Positions 23,631 through 32,395 are shown, counted from the stretch's first letter. The stretch: DNA of 64,000 bases from JASBTN01 sp965228805 (GCF_965228805.1 NZ_CBDDIE010000003.1:2666001-2730000), one strand, 5' to 3'. Numbers and translations are program-made. The notes: a model not told the origin generated them from the letters alone.

Positions 23631-24578
23631 TTACCCCCTTTTCGGAACAACTTCATGCCCGGCTTCTTCCGGTTCATCATCCAGCATCTCGGGTGGGAAG
23701 CCCGGGGCGAGAATGTCCAGACCGGTGGCCTCTTCCAGCCGCTTGATGATGTTGGGGCTGAGCTCGCGCTCGCCATAACGCGCAATGCCATCGTCGAAGA
23801 TCTCGATCATCTTCGGGTTCAGCTCCACCGGCACGCCCGCTCGATCTGCGACAGCCTGGAACAGGCCGATATCCTTCTTCACCAGGTCCATGGTGAAGGA
23901 AATGTCGCGCGAGCCATTCAGGATCACCTGGCTTTCGGTCTCATGGCTGAAGCTGTTGCCGGAGCTGATGCGGATCGCCTCGAAGGCGACGTTCAGGTCC
24001 ATGCCGGCGGCCTTGGACACCGCCAGTGCCTCGGCATTCGCAATCAGATGCGCGGTGGCCAGGTAGTTGGTCACCACCTTCAGGATCGAGGCTGAGCCCA
24101 GTTCGCCCGTATGCAGGATGCGCCGCCCCATGGTGGTCAGGATCGGCAGGATGCGTTCGAAGGTCGCCCGGTCGCAACCCGCGAAGATCGAGATATTGCC
24201 GGTTGCCGCCCGGTGACATCCGCCCGAAACCGGACAGTCCACCGCCGCGCCACCACGTGCGATGACCATTTCGCCAAGGCGCCGGGCCTCGGCCTCGTCG
24301 GTGGTGGACATCTCCATCCAGATCTTGCCTGGAGTCACCTCCGGCAGCATCTCGGCCATCACCGCGTCGGAGGCGGCGGGCGAGGGCAGGCAGGTGATCA
24401 CCGCATCGCAGTCGCGCATCAGCTGGGCGGGGCTCTCGGCCGCCTTGGCCCCCTTGTTGACGAAGCTCTGCACCAGGCCTGCGTCCAGGTCATGCACGGT
24501 CAGGTCCACGCCATTCCTGAGAAGGCTGCCCGAGAGCTTGCCGCCGACATTGCCCAAGCCGATGAAACCGATTTTCAT
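23631..24578 (-). CDS. NAD(P)-dependent beta-hydroxyacid dehydrogenase (3-hydroxyisobutyrate dehydrogenase family)
   Basis: A 315-residue enzyme. MKIGFIGLGNVGGKLSGSLLRNG is the Rossmann glycine motif, VDCPVSGGCHRAATGNISIFAGCD the substrate-binding signature, and GSASILKVVTNYLATAHLIANAEAL contains the catalytic lysine and asparagine. The family oxidises beta-hydroxy acids to semialdehydes or reduces the reverse; the exact substrate is not readable. It is first in a two-gene leftward unit with the 2OG oxygenase. About 160 bases upstream the pirin gene is read the other way. Confidence 0.82.
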   Translation of the reverse strand: MKIGFIGLGNVGGKLSGSLLRNGVDLTVHDLDAGLVQSFVNKGAKAAESPAQLMRDCDAVITCLPSPAASDAVMAEMLPEVTPGKIWMEMSTTDEAEARRLGEMVIARGGAAVDCPVSGGCHRAATGNISIFAGCDRATFERILPILTTMGRRILHTGELGSASILKVVTNYLATAHLIANAEALAVSKAAGMDLNVAFEAIRISSGNSFSHETESQVILNGSRDISFTMDLVKKDIGLFQAVADRAGVPVELNPKMIEIFDDGIARYGERELSPNIIKRLEEATGLDILAPGFPPEMLDDEPEEAGHEVVPKRG

Positions 24579-24744
24579 ATGTGTTGTCTCCCTGTGAGTC
24601 TCATTCGATGCTGGCGCGCCATTTGCGACAGGTCGCCCGTGTTTGCGACAAAGTTTCCTGTGCGTTTTTGCTGTGATGTTGCGCGGAGGGGCTCATTGTG
24701 CGCATCCGCGCGCGAAACTACCTTGAGACCGAAAGGAGATGCCC

Positions 24745-25647
24745 ATGTCCATCCGTCCCGTCCTGTCCGAAGCCCTGGCCCAACCCACCATGGAGGGCGC
24801 AGGCGTGCACCTGCACCGCGCCTTCGGCTTTCACGAGCCCGAAGCCTATGACCCGTTCCTGCTGTTCGACGATTTCCGCAATGACGATCCAGAGAAGAGC
24901 AATGCCGGTTTCCCCTGGCATCCACATCGCGGGATCGAGACGATTACCTATGTCCTGGCCGGCGAGGTCGAACACCAGGACAGCCTGGGCAATACCGGGT
25001 TGTTGAAACCGGGTGACATCCAGTGGATGACCGCGGGGTCGGGCATCATGCACCAGGAAATGCCACTGGCGAATGCCAAGGGCCAGATGCACGGGTTCCA
25101 GCTCTGGGCCAACCTGCCCAGCGATCTGAAGATGACCGCACCGAATTATCAGGATGTGCCCGCGGTCGAGATTCCGGAGATCCACGAGGATGACGGCACC
25201 GTGGTGCGTGTCGTGGTCGGCGAGTTCTGGGGCAGGCGCGGCCCGGTGGACGGGATTGCGGCCGATCCGCTCTACCTGGATATTTCCGTGCCTGCCGGGG
25301 TCAGGAAACGGTTCCCGATCGACACCCGGCGCCAGGCCTTCGCCTATGTGTTCGAAGGGGCCGGGACCTTTGCCGATGCGGGTGTCCCCACTGGCGTGCT
25401 GCTTGAAAAGGAAGTGGCCGGACAGGAGGTGCATATCCGCGACATGTCCGGCAACCGCACCGTGGTGCGCTTTGGCGCGGGGGACGAGGTCGTCGTGCAG
25501 GCGGGCGAAAAGGGGGTGCGTTTTCTGCTGGTGGCCGGTGCCCCGATCCGCGAGCCGGTGGCCTGGCACGGGCCGATTGTGATGAATACCAAGGACGAGC
25601 TGCGCGAGGCGATGCGCGACCTGCGCGAGGGCAGCTTCATCCGCTGA
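24745..25647 (+). CDS. Pirin-family cupin protein
   Basis: A 300-residue two-cupin protein. The N-terminal cupin has HPHRGIETITYVLAGEVEHQDSLGN and GSGIMHQEMP, which supply the metal-binding histidines and glutamate found in pirins, some of which are quercetinases. FQLWANLPSDLKMTAPNYQDV follows, as is typical. The C-terminal cupin ends REPVAWHGPIVMNTKDELREAMRDLREGSF, the pirin C-terminal signature. AAAGGAG lies six bases before the ATG at 24745; an ATG at 24739 is directly on the ribosome-binding site, so less likely. The physiological substrate is unknown. Confidence 0.88.
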   Translation: MSIRPVLSEALAQPTMEGAGVHLHRAFGFHEPEAYDPFLLFDDFRNDDPEKSNAGFPWHPHRGIETITYVLAGEVEHQDSLGNTGLLKPGDIQWMTAGSGIMHQEMPLANAKGQMHGFQLWANLPSDLKMTAPNYQDVPAVEIPEIHEDDGTVVRVVVGEFWGRRGPVDGIAADPLYLDISVPAGVRKRFPIDTRRQAFAYVFEGAGTFADAGVPTGVLLEKEVAGQEVHIRDMSGNRTVVRFGAGDEVVVQAGEKGVRFLLVAGAPIREPVAWHGPIVMNTKDELREAMRDLREGSFIR

Positions 25648-25649
25648 AG

Positions 25650-25857
25650 AAGGCGCTTTCGCCCCGGCGCCCACCCTGGCTGGCCATACGCATGCGGATG
25701 GCGCGTGGCCTCCCACCCCGCCGGGGCAAAAGCGCCTTACGCCCTTCATCTTTCCGAAAATATCCCGGGGAAAGGCGCGGAACGCGCCTTGGGGCAGAGC
25801 CCCCTGCCGAGCGAAGCGAGGCCCCCCTGTATCAAAATTCTTCGAAGAATTTTCCTG
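25650..25857. repeat. Cluster of four inverted repeats between convergent genes
   Basis: The gap between pirin and the hydrolase is packed with palindromes: a 20-base inverted repeat with one mismatch (25650-25669 against 25719-25738, arms near AAGGCGCTTT...); CTTTCC/GGAAAG around an AAAATATCCCGGG core (25750-25774); AAGGCGCG/CGCGCCTT (25772-25790); and a perfect 20-base palindrome (25834-25853, half AAAATTCTTC). The second resembles the element at 41386-41428, and the last is flanked like the gdhA 3' hairpin. They are probably repetitive extragenic palindromes and transcript ends. Confidence 0.75.
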
Positions 25858-25859
25858 GT

Positions 25860-26804
25860 TTAGCGATGCGCCGAAAACAGCGCTGCGCAGGCGTCATAGC
25901 AACGTGCGCGCAGCTCGGGACCTTCCATCAGCACCTCGTGCTCGGCGCCCTCGAAGACCTCCAGCGTGCCATTGGTCCAACCCGCCATGCGCTGCCGAAT
26001 GGCGCTATGGGTCACGATTTTCTCTGCCGAGCCCAGGAAGGTGACTGCTGGCTGCGCGGGGGCAGGGCGCCGCGAAAGCGCCGCCATCTCGCGCAGCGCG
26101 GCATAGAGCCAGGCCAGCGACGGGCCGCCCAGGCAGAGCTCGGGATGGGCGCGGGCCTGGCGTTGCATGAACTCGTACATCTCGCGGCTGCGCGTCAGGT
26201 TGTTGCCGTCGAACGGATTGGCCAGCACATAGGTTTGTTGCTGGCTGTGCGGCGCATAGAAACGGCCGGCGCGGGTCTTGTGGGTCAGCCAGGACAGGGC
26301 CCAGGCGATGGGGCGTTCAGGGGGGAAGATCTGGATCCCCCACATTGGTGCCGAGAAGGCCGCTGCATTTACCGGCACGCCGTCGTAAAGCGCGCGCAGC
26401 GCAATGCAGCCGCCCATGGAGTGGCCCAGCATGTAATAGGGTTCGGGAAGGCCCAGCTCACCTGCCGCCGTAACCATGGCGGTGATATCCAGCTGATATT
26501 CGTCGAAATGGGTCACGTGCCCCAGATTGCGGTCGCTGTCCGCGCGATCCGCCAGCCCCTGGCCGCGCACGTCGATCACCAGTGTGGCAAAACCGCGCTG
26601 GGCGAAATCGTCGGCAGCGGGGCCGTATTTTTCGATATATTCGGTGCGACCGGGGATCAGCAGAACGGTCCCCTTGCAGGCCGCCTCGGCGGGGCCGGGC
26701 CAGAGCCCGACCCGGATGCGCACCCCGTCCGAAGTGGTCAGCCAGAAGGCCTCGCCGCCGGGCGGGCCTTCGGCGATGTCGTCAAACAGCGGGGCGCGCT
26801 CCAT
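25860..26804 (-). CDS. Alpha/beta hydrolase (lysophospholipase-like)
   Basis: A 314-residue hydrolase. GTVLLIPGRTEYIEKYGPAADDF is the oxyanion-side turn, YYMLGHSMGGCIALRAL the nucleophile elbow (Ser within G-H-S-M-G), and a histidine near the C-terminus (FEGAEHEVLMEG) plus an upstream aspartate complete the triad. It resembles the serine aminopeptidase/monoglyceride-lipase-like family annotated PldB, which release acyl groups from lysophospholipids or monoglycerides. No signal peptide. The SCP2-domain gene lies three bases upstream in the same direction, consistent with lipid-related work, but this is inference. Confidence 0.82.
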   Translation of the reverse strand: MERAPLFDDIAEGPPGGEAFWLTTSDGVRIRVGLWPGPAEAACKGTVLLIPGRTEYIEKYGPAADDFAQRGFATLVIDVRGQGLADRADSDRNLGHVTHFDEYQLDITAMVTAAGELGLPEPYYMLGHSMGGCIALRALYDGVPVNAAAFSAPMWGIQIFPPERPIAWALSWLTHKTRAGRFYAPHSQQQTYVLANPFDGNNLTRSREMYEFMQRQARAHPELCLGGPSLAWLYAALREMAALSRRPAPAQPAVTFLGSAEKIVTHSAIRQRMAGWTNGTLEVFEGAEHEVLMEGPELRARCYDACAALFSAHR

Positions 26805-26807
26805 AAG

Positions 26808-27095
26808 TCAGCTCAGAAGGCTGCCCAGCTGCATGGCCTGGCCCATGTCGCCATCGACCGACAGTTTTCCGGTCATGAAGGCGGTGGTCGGGTTCAGCTC
26901 GCCCGCCAGCATTTCCTGGAACGCGTCGGCATCGGCGGTCAGGGTCACGGCGGCCTCTTCGTCCGAGGCGCGCACGCCATCGGCATCCACCACGATCGCG
27001 CCTTCGCCTTCGATGACGAATTTCGCGGAACCGTCGAAGCCACCGGCCAGTTTTTCGGTCAGAGCGGCCACCGCCGCGTTGATCACGTCGCTCAC
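26808..27095 (-). CDS. SCP2 sterol-binding-domain protein
   Basis: About 95 residues (SDVINAAVAALTEKLAGGFDGSAKFVIEGEGAIVVD...) forming one SCP2 domain: a beta sheet with DADAFQEMLAGELNPTTAFMTGKLSVDGDMGQAMQL, the typical lipid-pocket end. SCP2 proteins bind lipids or acyl-CoA. GGAGG is one base before the ATG at 27101 but seven before an in-frame GTG at 27095, so I favour the GTG start. Directly upstream of, and probably co-transcribed with, the hydrolase gene. Confidence 0.85.
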   Translation of the reverse strand: MSDVINAAVAALTEKLAGGFDGSAKFVIEGEGAIVVDADGVRASDEEAAVTLTADADAFQEMLAGELNPTTAFMTGKLSVDGDMGQAMQLGSLLS

Positions 27096-27221
27096 GTGCA
27101 TTCCTCCGTTAAGGGGCCGGGAAGTCGGCCTGTTCGGGCTGAGTCTAGCGCAGGGTTGTAACAGCGCAAAGAGCCTCGCCTGTCAGGTGACGTATGGGAA
27201 ATGGGGTTGTGACGCAACGGC

Positions 27222-27239
27222 GTTTACGCGAACGTAAAC
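27222..27239. promoter_or_regulatory. 18-base inverted repeat, candidate operator
   Basis: GTTTACG-CGAA-CGTAAAC, with perfect seven-base arms, sits 127 bases upstream of the SCP2 start and 122 bases upstream of the TPR gene, in a divergent gap. The TTTACG/CGTAAA half-sites recall operators of MerR-type LiuR regulators of acyl-CoA catabolism, from memory; no such regulator is adjacent. It could also be a plain hairpin. Confidence 0.45.
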
Positions 27240-27360
27240 CCTTGTGAAAGGTTCCGGCGGCATTTCGCCGAAAGCGGAGCAACGGTGCACCGCCACGTGC
27301 TCACCGCCCCGTGTACACGCAGCGCTGGTCTGAGGCAGGCCAACCCGCTAGGCTGATGCC

Positions 27361-27900
27361 ATGATCCGTGCGGCCGTCATTTCCCTGGCATTTCTCTTGC
27401 CGCTTCCTGCCCTGGCGCAACAGGCGCCTGAGCGGGTGGATGAGCTGTTCTCGCAACTGGCCCAGGCGGAGGAGGACAGTTGGGAAGTGATCGAGGTCGA
27501 ACTGGACCGGCTCCTGGCGCAATCGGGATCCCCGGCAATGGATCTGCTGTTGGAGCGTGGCCGCCTGGCGATGCAGGATGACCGCCCCGGGGACGCGGTG
27601 GAACACCTGACCGCGCTCACGGATCACGCGCCGGAGTTTGCCGAGGGCTGGTATGCCCGTGCCACAGCCTATTACCTCACGGGCCGGGTCGGCCCGGCCT
27701 TGGCCGATCTGCAGCGCGCCCTGGCCTTGGAATCGCGCCATTACCGCGCCATTTCGGGCTTGGCGGTGATCCTCGAAGAAACCGACCAGCCCCGTCGCGC
27801 TTTGCAGGTCTATCGGCGCGCCCTTGCTATACATCCCCACGCCCCCGACATAAAAGAGGCCGTGGCGCGGCTGGAAGCGGTGCTGCTGAAAGAAATCTGA
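27361..27900 (+). CDS. Exported tetratricopeptide-repeat protein
   Basis: A 179-residue protein with a signal peptide (MIRAAVISLAFLLPLPALAQQ, cleavage after ALA). The mature part has TPR-like helices: GDAVEHLTALTDHAPEFAEGWYARATAYYLTGRVGPALADLQRALALESRHYRAISGLAVILEETDQPRRALQVYRRALAIHPHAPDIKEAV. TPRs mediate protein contacts; the likely site is the periplasm. It is 18 bases upstream of the helicase gene in the same direction, which may be only transcriptional convenience. Confidence 0.85.
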   Translation: MIRAAVISLAFLLPLPALAQQAPERVDELFSQLAQAEEDSWEVIEVELDRLLAQSGSPAMDLLLERGRLAMQDDRPGDAVEHLTALTDHAPEFAEGWYARATAYYLTGRVGPALADLQRALALESRHYRAISGLAVILEETDQPRRALQVYRRALAIHPHAPDIKEAVARLEAVLLKEI

Positions 27901-27918
27901 CAGGCCGGAAAGGGCAGG

Positions 27919-30795
27919 ATGATGGGCACATCCCAATCCAGAATCACCGCGATTCTGGGGCCGACGAACACCGGCAAGACCCATTACGCGATCGAACGCA
28001 TGCTGGGCTATCGCACTGGCGTGATCGGGTTGCCGCTGCGCCTGCTGGCGCGGGAGGTCTATGACCGGATCGTCGCCAAGCGCGGGCCCAATGTGGTTGC
28101 TCTTGTCACCGGCGAGGAACGCATCGTGCCGGAGCGCGCCCAATATTGGGTCTGCACGGTCGAGGCGATGCCCGAGGGCATGGGCACGGATTTCCTGGCG
28201 GTGGACGAGATCCAGCTTTGTGCCGATCCCGAACGCGGCCATGTCTTTACCGACCGGCTTCTGCGTGCGCGCGGCACCCATGAGACGCTGTTCATGGGGG
28301 CCGACACCATGCGTGGCGCCATCGCCGCCCTTGTGCCAGAGGCGCAATTCACCCGCCGCGAACGGTTCTCCGAACTGGCCTACGGTGGGTCAAAGAAGAT
28401 CAGCCGCATGCCCGCGCGGTCTGCCATCGTGGGGTTCTCGGTCGAAAACCTCTATGCCATTGCGGAACTCATGCGCCGCCAGAAGGGCGGCGTGGCCGTG
28501 GTCATGGGCGCGCTGTCCCCGCGCACGCGCAATGCCCAGGTGGCGATGTATCAGAACGGCGACGTCGATTACCTGGTCGCCACCGATGCCATCGGCATGG
28601 GGCTGAACCTGGACATCAACCATGTGGCCTTTTCCGCCACGACGAAATTCGACGGCCGCCGCATGCGCCCCTTGGCGCCCAACGAACTGGCTCAGATCGC
28701 TGGCCGGGCCGGGCGGCACATGAACCACGGCAGCTTCGGCGTGACCGGGGAGGCGCGTGAGCTGGACCCCGAAGTGGTCGAGGCCATTACCGAGCACCGA
28801 TTCACCCCGCTGAAGAAACTCAACTGGCGCAATCCGCGGCTTGAGTTCGGCTCTATCGAGCGGCTGATCCAGTCGCTGGAAGCTTCCACAGACCATGATC
28901 GGCTGATGCGCGCTCGTGACGCAGATGATCTGTTGGCGCTGAAAGCCCTGTCGCAAGAGACCGAAGTCATGGCCCGCGCAAGTGACGGTCAGTCCGTGCG
29001 TCTGCTCTGGGATGTCTGCCGGGTGCCGGACTTTCGCGGCATCTCGCATGCCGAACATGCCTCACTTTTGGGGAACATTTTCAACGACTTGCATCAGGGC
29101 GGCGCGGTGCGAGAGGATTGGTTCGCGCGCCAGGTCAAGCGCATCGACCGCACGGATGGCGACATCGACACATTGTCGAAACGATTGGCATATATCCGCA
29201 CATGGACCTATGTAGCGCAGCGTCGCGACTGGTTGGGCGATGTAACCCATTGGCGGGGCGAGACTCGTGCTGTAGAAGATCGCCTGTCAGACGCGCTGCA
29301 TACGGCGCTGACCAAACGATTTGTTGACCGGCGCACATCTGTGCTTTTGCGCCGGTTGAAGCAGAAGGAGGGCCTTGTGGCCGACGTGAACGACAAGGGT
29401 GAAGTGACGGTGGAAGGCGAATTCGTCGGCCGTCTGGAAGGGTTCCGGTTCAGCCAGGATAAGGCTGCAACCCCCGAAGAGGCAAAGACCCTGCGGGCGG
29501 CGTCGCTCCAGGCGCTGGCGCCGGAGTTCCATCTGCGTGCGGACCGTTTCTACAACGCGCCCGATACCGAGCTGGATTTCACCGAACAGGGTGGCCTCAT
29601 GTGGGGCGAACATGCGGTGGGCAAGCTGGTGAAGGGCGACGACGTGCTGAAACCGCGCGTGCAGGCTTTCGTCGATGACGAGGCCGGTGCCGACGTGGCC
29701 GAAAAGGTCACCCGCCGGTTGCAGCATTTCATCGACCGCAAGGTCTCGGCCCTGTTCGAACCGCTGGAAGCGCTGCAGAAGGACGAGACCCTGGTGGGGC
29801 TGGCCCGTGGCTTTGCCTTCCAGATGGTCGAGGCGCTGGGCATTATCCCGCGTGACCAGGTGGCCCAGGACGTGAAGGCGCTGGATCAGGATGCGCGCGG
29901 TTCGCTGCGCAAACACGGTATTCGCTTCGGCCAGTTCACCATCTTCATGCCGCTTCTGCTGAAGCCCGCGCCGACGCGCCTGCGCCTGGTGCTGACCTCG
30001 CTGTTCGAAGGGCTGGACGAGTTCCCGGAGGCGCCGCCGCCGGGCCTGGTGACCATTCCCGCGCTGCCCGCGATCGAAGCTGCGACCTATACCCGGGCCG
30101 GCTACCGCGCCGCGGGTGAACGGGCGATCCGCATCGACATGCTGGAACGCCTGGCCGACCAGCTGCGCGCCGAAGACAGCCGCGGTGGGTTCGAGGCCAA
30201 GGCCGACATGCTGTCGATCACCGGCATGACGCTGGAACAGTTCGCCGACCTGATGCAGGGTCTGGGCTACAAGGCCGAGAAGGGCGAACGCGAGAAGGTC
30301 AAAGGTCCGTCAGAGACGCCCGCGAAAGATGCGGTGGCGGAAGAGGTCAAACCGGCTGAGGCTGCCGAGGAAACGCCCGCCGAGGCCGCGCCGGAAGCCG
30401 AAGCCGCACCGGCTGAAGAGGCGCAAGCCGCTGAACCGGAAGCAAAACCCGCCGAGGGCGACGCTGTTGCCGAGGGTGAGGTCGCTGCTGATCCCGCCAC
30501 CGATCCTGCCGAGCCGGTGATGGAAGTCTTCTACACCTTCACCTGGGGCGGTTTCGGCCGTCGTCAGGGCGGGCAGGGGCGCCGGGGCCAGCAGGGGCAG
30601 GGCGACCGAAAGCAGGGCGACAAGCCGCGTGGCAAGGGTGGTCCGAAGGGCGGCAAGCCGAAAGGCCGTCGTGATGATCGTGGCGGTGGCAACAAGCCGA
30701 AAACCTTCCAGTCGCGCCCGCCGAAAAAGGAAAAGGCCATCGACCCGGACAACCCCTTTGCCGCTGCGCTGATGGGGTTGAAGGACAAGTCCTAA
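27919..30795 (+). CDS. SUV3-like DExH-box RNA helicase with disordered basic tail
   Basis: 958 residues. ILGPTNTGKTHYAIERML is Walker A (14-21), LAVDEIQLCADPERGHVFTDRLL the D-E-x-Q box, VATDAIGMGLNLDINHVAFSATTKFDGR motif V-like, and QIAGRAGRHMNHGSFGVTG motif VI. This arrangement matches mitochondrial SUV3 and its alphaproteobacterial relatives, which unwind RNA for decay. From about 790 on it is low-complexity: Ala/Glu/Pro-rich, then a Gly/Arg/Lys-rich tail (GRRQGGQGRRGQQGQGDRK) that should bind RNA, ending DPDNPFAAALMGLKDKS. ATGs at 27919 and 27922 are both possible. The next gene starts directly after its stop. Confidence 0.88.
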   Translation: MMGTSQSRITAILGPTNTGKTHYAIERMLGYRTGVIGLPLRLLAREVYDRIVAKRGPNVVALVTGEERIVPERAQYWVCTVEAMPEGMGTDFLAVDEIQLCADPERGHVFTDRLLRARGTHETLFMGADTMRGAIAALVPEAQFTRRERFSELAYGGSKKISRMPARSAIVGFSVENLYAIAELMRRQKGGVAVVMGALSPRTRNAQVAMYQNGDVDYLVATDAIGMGLNLDINHVAFSATTKFDGRRMRPLAPNELAQIAGRAGRHMNHGSFGVTGEARELDPEVVEAITEHRFTPLKKLNWRNPRLEFGSIERLIQSLEASTDHDRLMRARDADDLLALKALSQETEVMARASDGQSVRLLWDVCRVPDFRGISHAEHASLLGNIFNDLHQGGAVREDWFARQVKRIDRTDGDIDTLSKRLAYIRTWTYVAQRRDWLGDVTHWRGETRAVEDRLSDALHTALTKRFVDRRTSVLLRRLKQKEGLVADVNDKGEVTVEGEFVGRLEGFRFSQDKAATPEEAKTLRAASLQALAPEFHLRADRFYNAPDTELDFTEQGGLMWGEHAVGKLVKGDDVLKPRVQAFVDDEAGADVAEKVTRRLQHFIDRKVSALFEPLEALQKDETLVGLARGFAFQMVEALGIIPRDQVAQDVKALDQDARGSLRKHGIRFGQFTIFMPLLLKPAPTRLRLVLTSLFEGLDEFPEAPPPGLVTIPALPAIEAATYTRAGYRAAGERAIRIDMLERLADQLRAEDSRGGFEAKADMLSITGMTLEQFADLMQGLGYKAEKGEREKVKGPSETPAKDAVAEEVKPAEAAEETPAEAAPEAEAAPAEEAQAAEPEAKPAEGDAVAEGEVAADPATDPAEPVMEVFYTFTWGGFGRRQGGQGRRGQQGQGDRKQGDKPRGKGGPKGGKPKGRRDDRGGGNKPKTFQSRPPKKEKAIDPDNPFAAALMGLKDKS

Positions 30796-31167
30796 ATGGA
30801 CCCCAAGCCCACAATGCGCGCCGACAAGTGGCTCTGGCACGCGCGGTTCTTCAAGACGCGCGGCCTGGCCACGAAACTGATCTCGGCGGGCCATCTGAGG
30901 GTTAATTCCGAAAAGGTCGCCAAGCCCGCCCATGGGGTTGGGCCTGGCGATGTTCTGACCTTCCCGCAAGGTCGCCGGATTCGCGTGGTCAGGATCACGT
31001 CTCTGTCAGACCGCCGCGGTCCCGTGCCGGAAGCGCAGACGTTGTACGAGGATCTGACCCCGGAAGAGGAAAAACGTCCCCAAGCCCCGCGTTTCGAGGG
31101 AAAGGGACGTCCGAGCGGGAAAGATCGTCGCAACGCACGTCTTTACGACCCGACCCGGCTTGATTGA
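30796..31167 (+). CDS. S4-domain RNA-binding protein (Hsp15-like)
   Basis: A 123-residue protein with an S4 fold: MRADKWLWHARFFKTRGLATKLISAGHLRVNSEKVAKPAHGVGPGDVLTFP, matching Hsp15/ribosome-associated heat shock proteins that bind stalled 50S subunits. The C-terminal 40 residues are basic (EEKRPQAPRFEGKGRPSGKDRRNARLYD). The ATG follows the helicase stop without a gap, so the two RNA-related genes are translationally coupled. Confidence 0.88.
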   Translation: MDPKPTMRADKWLWHARFFKTRGLATKLISAGHLRVNSEKVAKPAHGVGPGDVLTFPQGRRIRVVRITSLSDRRGPVPEAQTLYEDLTPEEEKRPQAPRFEGKGRPSGKDRRNARLYDPTRLD

Positions 31168-31220
31168 TCCGGCGCTCTGGCATAAGCCCGTGCGCAACGA
31201 AGCTCTCAATAGGTGCCTTT

Positions 31221-31553
31221 ATGACCTACGTCGTCCTGGATAACTGCATCGCCTGCAAATACACCGACTGTGTCGAGGTTTGCCCCGTGGATTGTTTCTA
31301 CGAGGGCGAGAACATGCTGGTGATCCACCCCGACGAGTGTATCGACTGCGGCGTCTGCGAGCCGGAATGCCCCGCCGACGCGATCCGCCCGGACACCGAG
31401 GCCGGGATGGAGGAATGGGTCGAGTTCAACCGGAAATACTCGGAACTCTGGCCGGTGATCGTCGAACGCAAGGACCCACTGCCCGAGGCCGAGGAGCGCG
31501 ACGGCGAAGAGGGCAAGCGCGAGAAATACTTCTCGGAAGCGCCTGGCGGTTGA
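31221..31553 (+). CDS. fdxA: 7Fe ferredoxin
   Basis: A 110-residue ferredoxin. CIACKYTDCVEVCPVDCF and CIDCGVCEPECPADAI carry the cysteines for one [3Fe-4S] and one [4Fe-4S] cluster in the FdxA arrangement. The C-terminal part (WVEFNRKYSELWPVIVERKDPLPEAEE) is the usual extension. It carries electrons at low potential; its partner is not evident. I use the ATG at 31221 because translation from 31164 adds 19 residues foreign to the family. Confidence 0.93.
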   Translation: MTYVVLDNCIACKYTDCVEVCPVDCFYEGENMLVIHPDECIDCGVCEPECPADAIRPDTEAGMEEWVEFNRKYSELWPVIVERKDPLPEAEERDGEEGKREKYFSEAPGG

Positions 31554-31854
31554 GCGCGGCTGTCTGAGGTGATTCGCCCAAGACTGAGCGGATTCGGTGA
31601 CGGACAGATGACAAAAACCGGGGAATGGCCCGGAAAAGCGGCAAAACCCGCCCTCTCTGCGCTGCGGCGATTTGAAAGAGGTCGGTTTTTGTGGTATGTT
31701 GTTAAGTGAAATGAAACCGAAGACCTGAGATGGGGCGCGCGGCCAGCCGCCCGATCAGATCCGGAAAAATCGATAGGGACGCCAGGGGGTATGTTCGTAT
31801 CCCCGGGGCGTTTTTGTCGCTCTGGAGACGCGGGTCGCAAGAGGAAGACCATCC
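31554..31854. other. Intergenic region upstream of carD
   Basis: 301 bases between fdxA and carD. It holds a good promoter at 31672-31700 and then an AT-poor leader of about 150 bases containing GGATCCGGAAA-like sequence and several short inverted repeats. No terminator with a T-run after fdxA is obvious. No gene is seen. Confidence 0.55.
31672..31700 (+). promoter_or_regulatory. Predicted sigma-70-type promoter of carD
   Basis: TTGAAA (31672-31677), a 17-base spacer and TATGTT (31695-31700), in the only AT-rich stretch of the region. Transcription would start near 31707, giving a leader of about 150 nt before the carD ATG. Confidence 0.6.
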
Positions 31855-32364
31855 ATGAGCAAAGCCAAGAAGCTTGATTTCCGTCCCAACGAGTTCGTCG
31901 TCTACCCGGCCCACGGGGTCGGCAAGATCATCTCGATCGAGGAACAGGAAATCGCCGGCCTCCAGCTGGAGCTTTTCGTGATTTCCTTTGAAAAGGACAA
32001 GATGACCCTGCGCGTGCCGACCAACAAGGCCACCGAAGTGGGCATGCGCAGCCTGTCTTCGCCCGACGTTGTGTCGAAGGCGATGGACACGCTGAAGGGC
32101 AAGGCCCGGGTGAAACGCGCCATGTGGTCGCGCCGTGCCCAGGAATACGAACAGAAGATCAACTCGGGCGACCTGATCGCCATTGCCGAAGTGGTACGCG
32201 ATCTGCACCGCAACGATGACCAGCGCGAGCAGAGCTATTCCGAACGTCAGCTTTACGAAGCCGCGTTGGAGCGTCTGACCCGCGAAGTGGCCGCCGTGGG
32301 CGGTGGCGACGAGCTCGCTGCGCAGAAGAAGGTCGATGACGTGCTGACCTCGCGCGCCGCCTGA
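31855..32364 (+). CDS. carD: CarD-family transcription regulator
   Basis: A 169-residue protein. The N-terminal RNA-polymerase-interacting domain is recognisable: LDFRPNEFVVYPAHGVGKIISIEEQEIAGLQLELFVISFEKDKMTLRVPTNKATEVGMRSLSS. The C-terminal helical DNA-binding part (RVKRAMWSRRAQEYEQKINSGDLIAIAEVVRDLHRND...YSERQLYEAALERL) follows. CarD binds the beta subunit and stabilises open complexes at many promoters, including rRNA in other bacteria. A rho-independent terminator follows at 32396. Confidence 0.94.
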   Translation: MSKAKKLDFRPNEFVVYPAHGVGKIISIEEQEIAGLQLELFVISFEKDKMTLRVPTNKATEVGMRSLSSPDVVSKAMDTLKGKARVKRAMWSRRAQEYEQKINSGDLIAIAEVVRDLHRNDDQREQSYSERQLYEAALERLTREVAAVGGGDELAAQKKVDDVLTSRAA

Positions 32365-32395
32365 TCCGGCCAGATCCGCCCTGACGATTTCGAAA

